The notes: generated by a model from the letters alone, not told the origin. Shown: positions 12,900-24,602, counted from the first letter of the stretch. The stretch: DNA of 64,000 bases from Pseudeuparius sepicola (GCA_963920635.1 OY987298.1:21237647-21301646), one strand, 5' to 3'. Numbers and translations: made by a program.

Positions 12900-13030
12900 C
12901 ATCCAAAGCATCTTTAACTACAGATTAAGTCTGGCTAGAAGAGTAGTTGAAAATGCATTTGGCATTTGAATGTGGAAAAATTGCAAACCATGACATTGGC
13001 ATGTTGTACATTACATAATTTTTGAGACCC
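12900..13030 (+). pseudogene. Harbinger transposase C-terminal scrap, copy 1
   Basis: The frame encodes the YRLSLARRVVENAFG block typical of the DDE_4 nuclease of HARBI1-like transposases. It then jumps frame to LACCTLHNF, the block near the end of the domain. The two pieces are brought together by a deletion of the intervening codons and a stop follows the second. Confidence 0.75.
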
Positions 13031-13153
13031 GAATGTCCTACTTCCATCCTAGAAGAGCTTGATAAAGACTATATATTTCAATTTGGACTTTCGTACCAAA
13101 CATGCTCACCAAGACATGCTTGCGTTGCTGCCCAAGGCCTTGGCAGCGGAATA

Positions 13154-13203
13154 CATAAATAAAACATATTGTAACATTTCACACACTTTTTATCTAAGTA
13201 TAT
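13154..13203 (+). repeat. 50-bp direct repeat, copy 1
   Basis: ACATAAATAAAACATATTGT and the following ~30 bases, up to ATCTAAGTATA, recur at 14271-14322 with one base inserted. This shows a further duplication or gene-conversion event inside the Harbinger relic. Confidence 0.7.
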
Positions 13204-13589
13204 TATCTTTAAAACTATATGTATTCTCCTCTTCCTCGTCTAATGCCTCAAACAAAACCAGTATCATATTCCTTGCGTTCAAATTTTCAATGTTAGTACT
13301 CCTGAAGTTCACGCAAAACTTTACGGAAAATAAATAATGCTCTAAAAGCCTGTTTTATATTGACAATTTCTTCATGAATTAATTCATCAATAAGTTTATG
13401 AATAAATTCATGAATTAATTCACGATAAGTTCTATTTTACACTGATGAAGAAATTGATGAATTTTTTTGTCACCTTATGTCAGATTCTAGCGAATACCAA
13501 CACAAGAGAATAAATAACAAAATAATTTTTTTGTGCTGCATTTCCCCTATCAGAACATATTTTCTAACCATATCCATCTTCATCCAAAG

Positions 13590-13885
13590 CATCTTTAACT
13601 ACAGATTAAGTCTGGCTAGAAGAGTAGTTGAAAATGCATTTGGCATTTTAGCCAAACGATTTAGAGTTTTTTGACTACAATTATTTTGAATGTGGAAAAA
13701 GTGCATACCATAACACTGTGCACATTACATAATTTTTGAAGAGCTAGGAGAGCTTGATAAAGACTATAGCTTTCAATTTGGACTTTCTTACCAAACATGC
13801 TCACCAAGACATGCTGCCCCAGAAGAGATTTGTGATTATTTCGTGAATGAGGGAGCTGTGCCTTGGCAGCGGAATAATAATAATA
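13590..13885 (+). pseudogene. Harbinger transposase C-terminal scrap, copy 2
   Basis: A longer version of copy 1. It encodes YRLSLARRVVENAFGILAKRFRVF (13600-13674), ends in a stop, then shows CTLHNF in another frame (about 13725) and a terminal EEICDYFVNEGAVPWQ (about 13826-13873). The last resembles the usual C-terminus of these transposases, in which a YF-NEGAVPWQ-like tail is common. The catalytic N-terminal part is absent. At least two frame breaks exclude function. Confidence 0.8.
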
Positions 13886-14270
13886 ATTATAATTCGCATC
13901 CTCACAATACTCCAAACTAGGAGTAGGAGTACCCCAGAAGCAACCACATGCTTGTGCGGGGGAGGGGGCAATTACTATTATTTTGTCTTCGTTGCCATTT
14001 GCGGCTAGAGCCGACTTTTTTCCCGATGGAACTAGGATAGCATTCGCTCAAGTACTACGAAAACCCCTAGAAAACCATAGTAATCCCAGTGAGTGTAGGA
14101 CAATTAGTAAATCACACGGATAAAGCTATTTAGGAGCAATACCGTGAACCCACATTTATCCAGCGCTCTTTTCTTTAAACACATATGCATGCGCCTGCCT
14201 CGAATCAAGGTCGATCGAAGGCAGAAAAACATGCAGTCTTTTAAAGTCAGCGCGAGCGACGCCACCGCGG

Positions 14271-14322
14271 CACATAAATAAAACATATTGTAACATTTTC
14301 ACACACTTTTTATCTAAGTATA
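14271..14322 (+). repeat. 50-bp direct repeat, copy 2
   Basis: Second copy of the 13154-13203 sequence. It ends exactly where a TACAGGGTAGTTCA element end begins (14322), so the later element inserted at its TA. Confidence 0.65.
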
Positions 14323-14700
14323 CAGGGTAGTTCACTTTTATGTGGTAGGACTTTAACATTAGATAGAAAAAGATAATCTAAAATGAAAATTTTATATCAA
14401 CATATATCGGGGAAAGCTTAGTTTCCGAGATACAGGGCGTTGAAGTGTTGGAAAAAATATGAAGTATTTTTTACACTGTCCGAACCAGTGGAGATATTTA
14501 AACCAAATTTGATGTGTAGTACCACCTTTTTGACTACGATATTTAGTGATAATATGAAGGTCCTGAAATAACCAGTGGTGGAGTTATGGGTTTTCACTAT
14601 CACTAAATTTAAAAAGTAATTAGTACGGACCTGTCTCACATCAACGTAAAGTTCTTTCAATTCTCTACAAAAAGTGTATCTTGACATTTTTTTGTATCTG
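14322..14700 (+). repeat. One-ended TACAGGG element fragment
   Basis: TACAGGGTAGTTCACTTTT resembles the termini of the other TA-flanked foldback elements. GATACAGGGCGTTGAAG follows near 14431. No mirror end was found, so the element is truncated or diverged. Confidence 0.45.
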
Positions 14701-14816
14701 CCACGGTTGTGTAGTAAATAAAATAAATAACATGGTCTAATTCGTGAAGTAACTTCATGAATAAAATTCATGAATTAATTCATGAAGAAATTGCCAGTGT
14801 AATACACGACTTTTTA

Positions 14817-15145
14817 CAATAATTTGTCCTTGAAGTGACTTCATGGACAATAGTTAAGACAATAAAGAGGAAGAGGTGTACAATAAATTGAATAATAAAT
14901 TAAAAGCTATCAAGGGGTTTAAAAATTTTAAATCTTGTGTTAAAAAAATGCTATCCAAACGAGGTTTTTATTCGGTGTTGGAATACTTAGAATTAGATGT
15001 TACTCTGCAATAATTATTCAAACACCTAAATTTATATGAACACTGGAAGTATTGTACATAATGTTGCCTGTTTTGTATGACTTGTCCTATATCGACCAAT
15101 AAGTTGTTTATGTTTATTTTCGTGCAAATTATATTTGTAAAATTA
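14817..15145. other. AT-rich stretch, no gene seen
   Basis: No motif, repeat boundary or meaningful reading frame noticed. Confidence 0.4.
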
Positions 15146-15190
15146 GCATGGTAAAGCGCTTTCGGCTACATAGCCATCATCAGTACCACC
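15146..15190 (-). ncRNA. Hammerhead-like ribozyme motif 1
   Basis: On the minus strand the order is: a helix I strand (GGUGGUA), core CUGAUGA (complement of 15177-15183), a 4-bp helix II GGCU/AGCC with loop AUGU, GAAA (15160-15163), a self-complementary helix III AGCGCU, a U at the cleavage position and the second helix I strand UACCAUGC. Five bases pair perfectly in helix I (UGGUA/UACCA) plus a wobble. Departures from the textbook fold are one extra U before helix II, a U rather than C at the cleavage site, and a loopless helix III. Such short helix III forms are known in Penelope-like and related retroelement hammerheads and usually need dimers. Activity is untested. Confidence 0.5.
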
Positions 15191-16750
15191 TAAAAGAGAG
15201 CATGACACAACTTGCATTTGCGCAAAAATCCTAATTAAGGCCATTGTGATAAATATTTTTAAATAATTTTTGCCTCAAAATATGAGTAGTTACTTAGATT
15301 AAAATTTGTATTGACCAAAAGTTTAAAATTATGCGAGTTGCTCGCTACAGATTGAAAAAAGCCATTTTATGGGTTAAAATGTTGAATCACCACGTGTACG
15401 TGCTGTTACATTATTACTTATATCTACTTATTTTTTTAATTAAATATGTAAATAAACACGATCGTCGAGTGATATGCTAGTCTCAAAGGAGATAATAAAA
15501 AATAGTAGTAGACTTAATATATTATACTTACATGACTAATAGTGCGAATGTGCTGATTGTATATTACGAGCTTATTGTGAACTGTTGGCATTTACCTAGA
15601 AAAAATTGAATTACTTTAGGAACATGCAGTTATAAATAGGAAAGTTACTTTTCTTTGTTTAAACTAAGAAAAACTTTTTCTATTTTGATATCATTTCATT
15701 TGATTTGAGTTTTCCGAAAAACTTTAATAACGCACATATGTTAGGTAGAGATATGAAAATACCTAACTTAAGGTTAACTATTTCTTCACAGTTAAAAAGC
15801 GTAACTAAACATGGGATTGATAGAATATTAAAATAACGTAAAGTACGTTACTACTCGTATTGTGTTATTCCCAGAATATGTATAATGATGCAACTTGAAA
15901 TTTTGTTCTCTTTAACTACACATATCTATTCTAGTACTTATCCGGGGACACCCTGTATATCACTGTCGACTGAAAATATTTCATTCAACGACACTACTAA
16001 ACGAGTGTGAAAAAGTAATTTTTCGTGTTTTACAATTTTTTAATTGGCTAAAACAATTTAAAATTAGTAGTATCTGACACCCATATATAATTACGTAGTT
16101 TTTGAATGGGTGGAGAATGAATTTTTTCAAGGCATTGGCTTTTTTTAATTTTTCACTCTTGTGATAGGCACCTTGTGTTCTATGGACCTTTTAACAAGTG
16201 CGTTTTTAAATATTAAAAATTTCTAATCTGATTAAACATATTTTATTCATTGCCGGGCCTTAAAGTTTACTTTATTATTAAGTTTAGCAAGCATCAAGTG
16301 TCACACCCGAATAAGGCGTTAAAGTTACTTTAACGTCCGCTAAATTGACACTCGCTTACCTTTACTCTGTCTTAAATAAGAAAAATTATAATTAAGGCAT
16401 TCAGTTTTATTAACAAAAGGTAAACAATAACAAACATTGATGATATATCTACCTGTAATCTCTATATCACTAATAATAAACATCAAATAAGGCGAACATG
16501 AAAACTCTCTGTCTATTCCATTTAGACGAATGAATAGAAATATAAAAGGCCTACTTAACGCCCTTGATACATAAATAACTATTTCCTTATTTTCGTACGT
16601 CCTGTTACCCCCTCTATTACACAAATCGCGGGAATCGTGGAACTATATAATAATTATGTTATTATCTGGGACCTGTTCAATAAATATAAACTATACATGT
16701 TGGATCAATATTTTTTTAGTCAAATTTGCACTCAATTCCATAGAAAATAA
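15191..16750. other. No gene seen; a lone TE end near 15.95 kb
   Basis: AT-rich. GGGGACACCCTGTATA at about 15942-15958 matches the terminus of the TA-flanked MITEs but lacks a visible partner. The rest is unassigned. Confidence 0.4.
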
Positions 16751-17090
16751 TACCGCTGTCGTTACGTAGCCAACATCTTTCCACAACCACTTTCGGTTCG
16801 ACCGCGCCCATCAAATAAAACGGGGATAACCGCCTCCGGGAGCTCCGGTTTGCGGGCCATCCGCCATCCCTCCCGGATAATTCGCGGAAGTGTCTCCGGG
16901 AAATGTATTAGAGATGATCGGTATGAATGGGGGAAGTGAAAAATTGAAATGAGAATGGTTTTTCCCCCGTTTTCCAGGATTTCTCCATACATTCTTCCGA
17001 GGGGCTCGGCGCGTGCATATATACAGCGATATTCCAAAGGAAGTGCCGCTGTAAATTTGAGCGCCAATTTCGTCCAAATATCGCGAGTAG
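16750..17090. other. GC-rich candidate non-coding element
   Basis: A sharply bounded CpG-containing block with TCCGGGA and CCCTCCCGGATAATTCG words and a CATATATACAGCG TATA-like word near 17016. Minus-strand frames of 88-101 codons lack domains. It may be a conserved regulatory element or first-exon region; comparison with a relative is needed to tell. Confidence 0.35.
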
Positions 17091-17758
17091 ATATCCTTTA
17101 AAAAAATAAAAAATAAATAAATAAATTCACAGTTTGCGCCAGTTTGCGCCTATCCATTGCCGCACTATCAATAGTCTTTAGTTTTGACCCCAAGGGTACG
17201 CCTACGAAATTATTTTTTTAAAAACGTACAACAAATAATAAGTTATGGTCTTTCAAAAAATTCCCCGAATTCCAATTTAGAGCCACTGGTCGCGAGGACG
17301 TTTCATTACGGAAGTGACGCCTTCCTTCTATAGCGTTATAACATACCGTCAGATAACGCCTTGAAAAAATACCTATACACACCACCCATGGGGTATAGCG
17401 GCGGCGCGTTACTTTTATAAACGTAAGGAAAATAACATTAATGATAGAACGTACAAGAGGTTGTCCTGCTGGAAGCTCCTCCGGAAGTACTTTTGTACCG
17501 GGACTAGGTCCTGCTAGAAGGACTTAGTTCCGCAAATGCATTTGTCCTTCAAAGAGGACGACAGAGCTAGCAGTACCATAGTAAAAGGTAGGTATATTGA
17601 TTCCAACCTCTCCGAAATTTATTACAATCCAGTGGCGTGGTGTAATATAAAGTGGAACATTGAAAAACAAATATTTATTTATTTATTTGGTAAATAAAAT
17701 TTGAAAAACAAAAAAAAAACTCTTCAAATAATCAACCTATATAGCTATACTTTTAAAA
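17091..17758. other. No gene; repeated CCTGC.AGAAGGAC words
   Basis: Around 17461-17545 words of the form GTCCTGCTRGAAG are repeated, and similar ones (GTCCTGCCAGAAGGGC, CGTCCTGCCGGCAG) recur near 19316 and 19390. No coding motif seen. Confidence 0.4.
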
Positions 17759-18986
17759 TACAGGGCGATTCAGTTTTATTCTGCGACACTTCAACAGGTG
17801 ATAGAAAACCAAAAAATAACCGCACTTTTTTTAAACTATGTATTTTAAAGCCTTATTAAAAAGTTACAGGGTGTTAAAATTTTAAGAAACATGCGTGGTC
17901 TTTATTGAATATTTATTAATTTATTTTTAAATATAAATTGGTAGAAACCCAGGATTTTTATTAAATGTTCTACAAACTACCAGGAGAAAGAAAAAGAAGA
18001 AACTTACCAAACTAGTTTAGATATTTAAGTCATACTTGGTACACGTTATAACGGCAAGGGTTAGCATAAAACCTGTTAATATCAAACACTTTGAGCAACC
18101 AGTGGCGTAGAAGTAGGTAATTAGTATAATTGTTTTTAGAAAAAAAGAACCACCTTGTATAGCAATAAAATAAAAATAAAATAAAATTCAATTTCTTATG
18201 TATATTTTAATTAAAAAAAAACGCCCTCTTGGTATTTTTTTTGTATGTGTCATGGTTTCGTGGCAAATTTGATTTTTTGTAATATTTCGGGGTATTTCTG
18301 GAAAATTAGCTAAAAAATTTGCTCCATAAGAATCACTTAAAGTGGAAATAATGTATTTGCTACTCGAAATAAAGTAACTTTTTCCAATAAACTTACCTAT
18401 TTAAGGCTATACTTTTGAAGATACAGGCTCTAATACATTTCAGGAAGATACAATTAATGTTACGTTCTGTATCTTGAAAAGTAAAACCTTGAATGGGTAG
18501 GTTTATTGGGAAAAATTACTGTATTTAAAGTAAGAAATATTTTTTTCTGCTTTGAGTGTTACTTATGGAGCGAAGTTTTAGGCTAATTTTTCAGAAGTAC
18601 CCCGAAATAATACGAAAAAATCAAATTTGCTCAACCATGACACATATCAAAAAATGCTAAGAGAACGTTTTAATTTACAATTAAAATTTACAAAAGAAAT
18701 TGAATACATTTTATTGCTATACAAGGTGGTTCATTTTTTTCTAAAAACAATTATACTAATTACCCACTTCTACGCCACTGGTTTTTCAAGGTATTTGTAA
18801 CAGGTTTTATGCGAACCCATGCCGTTATAAAGTGTACCAAATATGACTTAAATATCTCAACTAGTTTGGTAAATATTCAATTAATTCCACATATTTCTTA
18901 CAAATTTAACACCCTGTAACTTTTTTATAAAGCCTTAAAATGATATAGTTTATAGAAGAAAGTGCGGTTATTTTTATTATCTAGGT
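17759..18986. repeat. 1.2-kb foldback element with ~590-bp arms
   Basis: Starts TACAGGGCGATTCAG. Sequence from about 17797 is complementary to sequence running back from about 18984, through landmarks such as AACCGCACTTT, AACACCCTGTAAC, ACTAGTTT, GTGGCGTAGAAGT and CAAGGTGGTTC, with the centre near 18430. Arm identity is moderate, with small indels. The extreme right terminus (~40 bp) is missing. An internal TTACAGGGTGTTAAA in each arm suggests one element inserted in another before the foldback formed. Confidence 0.85.
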
Positions 18987-19580
18987 AAGTCTACAACGAA
19001 AGAAAAAAAGGATAAGTTTAATCCACTCGTAATAGAGCATCAAGTGAAATTTTGACTACCTTTTTATCAATATCCCAAAGCACTAGAGCCAAATTCTCCG
19101 ATTTAATAATTTTTCTAATTGTACCATAACTCCGTGCCGACCGCCACTGGTCACCAAACTGAGAAAAGCTATACGAATTGTCATATTTCGCGTCAAAACA
19201 ACTAGCTAAAGCGGAAACACGCTGCCCCACTAGCATCATTTTTGCGACTAAAATACAGGAGATTCGACAGGTCATAACTTCTCTGCGATTTGACACTACT
19301 TTGATACTACTTTTAGTCCTGCCAGAAGGGCGGAAAAGCCTTAAATATTACGATTTTGTAAGTCCTCAAATGAGTGTTTTTCGTCCTGCCGGCAGTAGAT
19401 ACGCTGTATTCTGTCATTACACCTATAGCATAGAAGCACTGACCATAACTTAAGCAATAATCATAATCACATTTACCACTACACTAATTTGTTTTCACAA
19501 TAATACTTCCGGGACACAGCACTCCACGGCTTAAGGATGTAACTTTTCAGAGAAGTTGTTCGAAATGTCGTCGTCTATTT
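18987..19580. other. No gene seen
   Basis: Moderately AT-rich. A 92-codon minus frame and a 91-codon plus frame overlap here with no recognisable motif. This may be the decayed upstream or flanking sequence of the mariner scrap that follows. Confidence 0.4.
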
Positions 19581-19868
19581 CTAATATACAAGCCGCAACT
19601 CTTCGCTGCACAAATCCTCTTTATTTTTAGCTAATGTATTGTGGTTATTTTTAATTTTACTCGCAGCGGCTTCTACACACGAGCTTGTAGCTCTTTTAAT
19701 GTATTCACAGGAGTCGAATAAAACAATTGATTTCATCGCATGGATTAAGTCTGGTGACCTCGGTGGCCAAGCAACACGACAACCTTGTCCATATCGATCA
19801 TGCAAATTTTCATCTAGCCACTCTCCTACCTTGCTCGGTGTGGTGCAGCACCATCGTGCTGTATCCAC
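19581..19868 (-). pseudogene. Tc1/mariner-superfamily transposase fragment 1
   Basis: The minus strand encodes the C-terminal part of a transposase of the family with the WPPRSPDL signature. WIQHDGAAPH, bearing the second catalytic aspartate, is read at the right end in one frame. Then VGEWLDENLHDR and CRVAWPPRSPDL are read in another, followed by a degraded SIVLFDSCEYIKR-like tail in place of the usual DFFLWG-Y-K block. The frameshift between the two pieces and loss of the third acidic residue region make it non-functional. No inverted repeats of its own were found nearby. Confidence 0.8.
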
Positions 19869-19939
19869 AAGTTTCCAGAGATACCGACACGGTTGAAACC
19901 TTGGTAATAAAGTTTCTAAATAGCAACTTTAACCTATTG

Positions 19940-20335
19940 TTGAATAACCCAGTTCAGCGAGACGGCGACGTCGCGTCGAGACGGCGGAAACAAACGCCGA
20001 TCGAATTCTTCTCTTTCGATGCTAATGTAAACTGATAAAGGAGGGGGGGATGCGGATGGAAAAACGCGGGGAACATAATTTAAATACACAGCAATTTCGC
20101 ATGTTGCTGAACAATGCGGGCGCGAAGGGAAGACGGAACGTTACGTCGCAAGATATAAGAAAAACGCGTTTCTGGCGCGTGTATGAGGGTCTGGCTTAAT
20201 TTAATATTCGTGTCCGCGTCGGAAACCACCCTGAGACGATTTTTGCTTTATACCCGAATTTAGGCGCCTATATATTATTATACGTACAAACGTTGGTAAC
20301 GAGCTTTCGAGGTGAGGCAAGAATTTTGCACTGGG
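19940..20335. other. GC-rich candidate non-coding element
   Basis: CpG-containing block (GCGAGACGGCGACGTCGCG near 19957) running into TAAATTTA-type AT-rich DNA, with TAGGCGCCTATATATT near 20260. No domain in any frame. Same general character as the other GC islands of the window. Confidence 0.35.
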
Positions 20336-20496
20336 ACAAAAAAACGACACTTCCGCTGACCAGAAGTGATATTAAAGCGGGCGGTGCAGATTTTTTATTC
20401 AATTTCCTAGTCTAACAAAATCTCCATAGTAATTTTTTTCAAAAAATCGGTTACCTGGCAATAACCTTAATTCTGTAATGCGCAAATTTTGACATA

Positions 20497-21372
20497 TACA
20501 GGGTGATTCACGTAAGGGGTTCATTAGAAGTTTACGGGAAAGGAATGCGAATTTTGGTTTGAAATTTTGGTTACTTATATAACAGGTTGTAAACTTTCTT
20601 TCTGAAATTCTTTTACACTCTCCATGAGTGTAAAACATATTCAAAATATCTTCGTTAGAATAGTTAATTTAAGCCGTTCTTGTCACTAGTTAATATTTTA
20701 TTGTTTGGAACACAATAAATGACAATCACAAATGAAAAATCCATGGTCGCCTATTTGAAAAGGTCCGTTGTTTTATGGAGCAGCCAAAATACGTATTTTG
20801 CGTAATAACTAAGCAACCGCTTCATTTAGACATATAGTGTGTTATATCTTTTTGAACTGTCTTTTCACAAGCATTTCAATGGTGCAATAAAAAAATATGG
20901 GTTCCATTTGTAAAAAATGAGATTTTTCAATTTTTCGATGTTGATATTGTAAAAAATGGCATAAAGACCATTTAATAAAGTTGATTTTCGCCTACGGCAG
21001 TCCAAAATTTCAGTTTTCCAGATTCATAAATTTCAAAGTTATCATCACTATGGTCGATGGCTGCAACACTCAAAAAAAAAATCAAAAATTTGCGAATATC
21101 TCGAAAATGGTTAGGAATAGGGAACATATCATATTCAGAAAAAAGATTTGGAATTTAATAGGGAACCAAATGGTGTAATAATATATAGGGTGTTCTATTT
21201 GAAAAAAACAAAGTTGCTATCGACTTCCGGTATAACCAGAAGTGATCGGAAGTTTAAAATATTTTAGAAAGAAAGTTTACAACCTGTGATATAAGCAACC
21301 AAAATTTCAAATCACAATTCGCACTCCTTCCCCGTAAACTTATATTGAACCACTTACGTGAATCACCCTGTA
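20497..21372. repeat. Foldback element, family X, short copy
   Basis: The end TACAGGGTGATTCACGTAAG is mirrored by CTTACGTGAATCACCCTGTA at 21353-21372. The arms share GGTTCATTAGAAGTTTACGG and AACAGGTTGTAAACTTTCTTTC. The right arm and interior closely match the longer copy at 31013-32627; the left arm is shortened and partly replaced. TA flanks. No coding capacity. Confidence 0.9.
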
Positions 21373-21420
21373 TAACTGCGTCATCGGTATCACAGATATG
21401 ACGCCATCGTATTTTTTTTT

Positions 21421-21887
21421 AATTGTAAGCCCCACGTTTGATAGCCTCGTTTGAAAAATCTAATTTTTCTACATACAGAACGATGATCTTCGGTAGATAG
21501 GTATAGGTTACATAACTTTTTTCGTTTTTTTTTTCTATTTTTACTATTTATTTACTTTCTTATCTATTTGTCAATTTATTCTCAATTCTAACAAGAAAAG
21601 TTAAAGTAAATATGCCAACAAATGGTTGCAAATGATAAAAAGTAATCAAAGTAAATGGTTGAACTGCCTACCATTTACTTAAATATTAATCAGCGGAGAA
21701 AACTTATTTCTTTATTGAGCGTTTTTTAGGCCTTATTTCTACTATTTGCAACCATTTGTTGGCGTATTTACTTTAACTGTTCTTGTTAGAATTGTATAAA
21801 TTGACAAATACATAAGAAAGTAAAAAAAATTATATAGCCTATACCAAAAATCGTGGTTCTCTAAGTTCAAATAGCGGGGCTTACAAA
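21421..21887. repeat. MITE with AATT.GTAAGCCCC ends
   Basis: GTAAGCCCC(AC)GTTTGA at the left is mirrored by TCAAATAGCGGGGCTTAC at the right. The inner part is also inverted: AACAAATGGTTGCAAAT near 21620 against ATTTGCAACCATTTGTTGG near 21745, and TTCTAACAAGAA near its mirror. Arms about 190 bp, loop about 80 bp. Confidence 0.8.
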
Positions 21888-22571
21888 ATTTTAAATAAAT
21901 TGAGCATTACAAAATTAAGGTTGACGTGTCCGAGCGGTTTTTTCTGTTGCCCATAGAGGTTTTATTGAATTTGTTTCAACCTTCGCGTGCTCACTGCATG
22001 CGCCAATTATTTTTAAATACAAGATTTAGCATTCGCTCGGCGCTTTTTGGATATTTATGAAGCTCAAGCCTGTTTTTAACTCAGAATTTAGATAATCTTG
22101 CTTGAAATTTTGCACCACTTTTAGTAAAGAAACTTCTTCAGATTGTGTCTAGTTTAAGTTACCCCATTTAAAAAAAAATAAGAATGTCCAGCTAATGTAT
22201 TTTAACCTATTTCCCATACAGTGGGAATTGTGCCTGGAAGTAATAGAATGGAATTTTGCTGCAAGTTTGAGAGCAGAAGAATATTATAAGCTCTATGAAT
22301 ACCTATTATAAAATACGTGAGACGGAAATCGCCTTGAGCAGTAACCAAGTTTTGGCACAACATGTTGGTATATCTGACACAGTGGTAGGTGTCAGTATGT
22401 GGTATTTAGATACTTTTTCGAGTTATTATGCTTAGCCGTGCGGCTTGTGGCACTTCCCTGACCGCCAAAACTAAAATGTTTGAGGATAATAATCCATCTG
22501 TAAGTGATTTTGTAATTTAAATTAACTTTGGAGGCCATGCACCAAAGTGGCGTACGCGTTTGTGTAGGTAC
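21888..22571. other. No gene seen
   Basis: AT-rich with a slightly GC-richer piece near 21930-22060. No motif recognised. Confidence 0.4.
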
Positions 22572-24361
22572 CCCAATAAACATTTTTCGTTACCACAAGT
22601 GATACCTAGTTATATAAATGTCATATAAAGGTTGCGGAGTTTTATATGAAAGGAACCGGTTATCACCTCCAGTCATTGGAGTTTATAAGGGTTACCTATA
22701 TAATATCAATATAGGTACTAGGGTTATAATTAAGTGGTGTAAATGTTTCCAACACCATTTTATAGCACTTGGAGTGACCGTTACTACAAGATATATAATA
22801 TGTTTGTATAAGAGTTTCCAATACCTATATTATAAAACTATGATTTCCCGAGTTATATAACAACAGCATTTCTAATTACTTCTATAAAACCCTGGAGCTA
22901 ATTATTGTGTTTTACTGAACACATTATATACCTTTTGGTTGCCAATTTCGTACTAACTTTTAGTGATACAAATTACTCTTATACAAATATGTTTTCATTT
23001 TAAAGATGGCTGATTAAGCACTTATTATTGTTGATATACCTGCATGATGTATGAAAAATGTATAACCGGAGGAGAGTAAAAATAAGTGAAGTAGGTATGT
23101 GTTGTTAATGAGAAGAAATTGTTTGAAACTGTGTAAAAGTGAAACGGGTTAAAATAAATTGAAAATCATTGTCGATCTATCCACCGGTATAAATGAGCCC
23201 CATGCGCTAGTGATACATACCTATATTAAAAACAAAAACAAACACAAATTTAGTTCAGAACGTGAAAATTAGCGTTTAACGGGTTATCTACCGAAGGTTA
23301 TGAAATTATTGCAGCTCTACATCTCCGAGAGGTCTTTAAAATAGCTTTGGCTTTATAGTAACACTACTGGTAGCATTATATTACCTTTGGTTTTATAGTA
23401 ACACTACTGGTAGCGTTATATTACCTTTGGTTTTATAGTAACACTATTGGTAGCGTTATATTACCTAAGGATATATAGGAAACTTATAGTTTTATAAAAA
23501 AAATACTACAGAAGGCTTATAGCATTGTTTCAATTTATGTAACGTTACTCTAAGTGATATTATTGTCGCCAAAGCTTTTAAGGGTAATCTACTAAGAGGC
23601 GCCATGATACAAATATAAAACAGACTCGACACGACCCACAGTTACGAAATTTATTAGCTTATTTTATTTTATTCCGCGGAAATGTTAACAAAATATACTT
23701 TTATGTGACACGGGCATATTTTTTTAAACTTTTTCTCTTAATTTTTGCAAATAATTTTTTTTAATGCAAACAACCTTGCTTATTTAGGAGTATTTCGAAG
23801 GCCCATGAATTTTTTGAAGGTATCTTGTTCATATTTGCGGAAAAATTTTCTTGCCACACACAATTTCAAGTATGCTTAGCGAAACATATACATATTATTA
23901 TACTTAGCAAAAATATTTACATGTCCTGTGACATGCCCCATAACATTTTGAAGTGAGTGGAAAGGATAGGCGCTCAACAATAGTTAAACAGAGATGGAAG
24001 TAGGCGTCCGATATCTAAATCCCATGAAATATTACTAACACACCATTATAGGCAAAGTTTATAAGGGTAACTGCAAACCTTATAGAACCAAATTTAACAC
24101 TGAAAGTAGCCGGGTTGTATAAGTATGTTATATAAAGGTGATGGAAACATTTACTCTACTATTGGTTATATACTTTAAAGTCGTATAACGGTACTAAAAT
24201 AGGTGCTGGCGACCTTTATGAATTGCTCCATTTAAGTGTTTTAATGGGTTTATAAAGGTAACCGAAATATTTCCGCAACTATATTAAATAACTAACAGTG
24301 GTTTAAGTTGGGTAATCTAATAGTTATAGTTACTCTAATAAAACCAAAAATGTTTATTGGG
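22572..24361. mobile_element. TIR-bounded block of degenerate ~40-bp repeats
   Basis: The left end CCCAATAAACATTTTT is mirrored by AAAAATGTTTATTGGG at the right. Inside, words of the form TTATA(A/G)(A/G)GGT(A/T)AC and their complements recur at roughly 40-bp steps from about 22610 to 22890 and again from about 24050 to 24330. A clean three-copy array lies between (23345-23464). Architecture resembles Foldback-type elements or minisatellite-bearing non-autonomous elements. No open reading frame of note; no clear target duplication. Confidence 0.5.
23345..23464 (+). repeat. Tandem array, 3 x 40 bp
   Basis: Three consecutive 40-bp units starting CTTTGGYTTTATAGTAACAC and ending CRTTATATTAC, differing from each other by only one or two bases. 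A partial fourth start (CTAAGG) follows. Homogeneity against the diverged units around it implies recent local expansion or conversion. Confidence 0.95.
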
Positions 24362-24602
24362 ACCTGCATCTTCAAAATTGAAAAATTAGAATTAGAATTT
24401 CTATATTGGCTTTATTATAATTTCTGTATTGTAGGTGCCGATTTCACGAAAAAATGAGGATTTCTGCCTCGATTAGTTTGTCGAAACAACTCAAAGGTGC
24501 ACGCCACTGTAAAACGGCATCCTGTGGTTCTTTATTCAAAGGTTTGAAACCTACAACAAAGGTGATAACCGGGGCAACGAATTTGAAGTTTTATTGTTAT
24601 TT
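24362..24602. other. Short AT-rich spacer
   Basis: No gene. Contains a small GC-richer piece (ACGCCACTGTAAAACGGCATC) of unknown origin. Confidence 0.35.

Larger units (their letters stand above)
12671..14816 (+). mobile_element. Degenerate PIF/Harbinger element with internal duplication
   Basis: The left end TAAAAAGCCTG-TTTACATTGACAATTTCTTCATGAAT is matched in inverted orientation near 14730-14816 (TTCATGAAGAAATTGCCAGTGTAAT...CTTTTTA). The left terminal region plus a piece of transposase gene occurs twice in direct orientation, at 12671-13030 and 13344-13760. The two copies carry related C-terminal Harbinger nuclease motifs. Either one element has been partly duplicated or two related copies sit side by side, with later insertions before the right end. 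Not mobile by itself. Confidence 0.7.

Noticed and set aside
23345..23464. CRISPR-like spaced repeats
   Set aside because: Units are directly contiguous with no unique spacers, and the DNA is from an animal.
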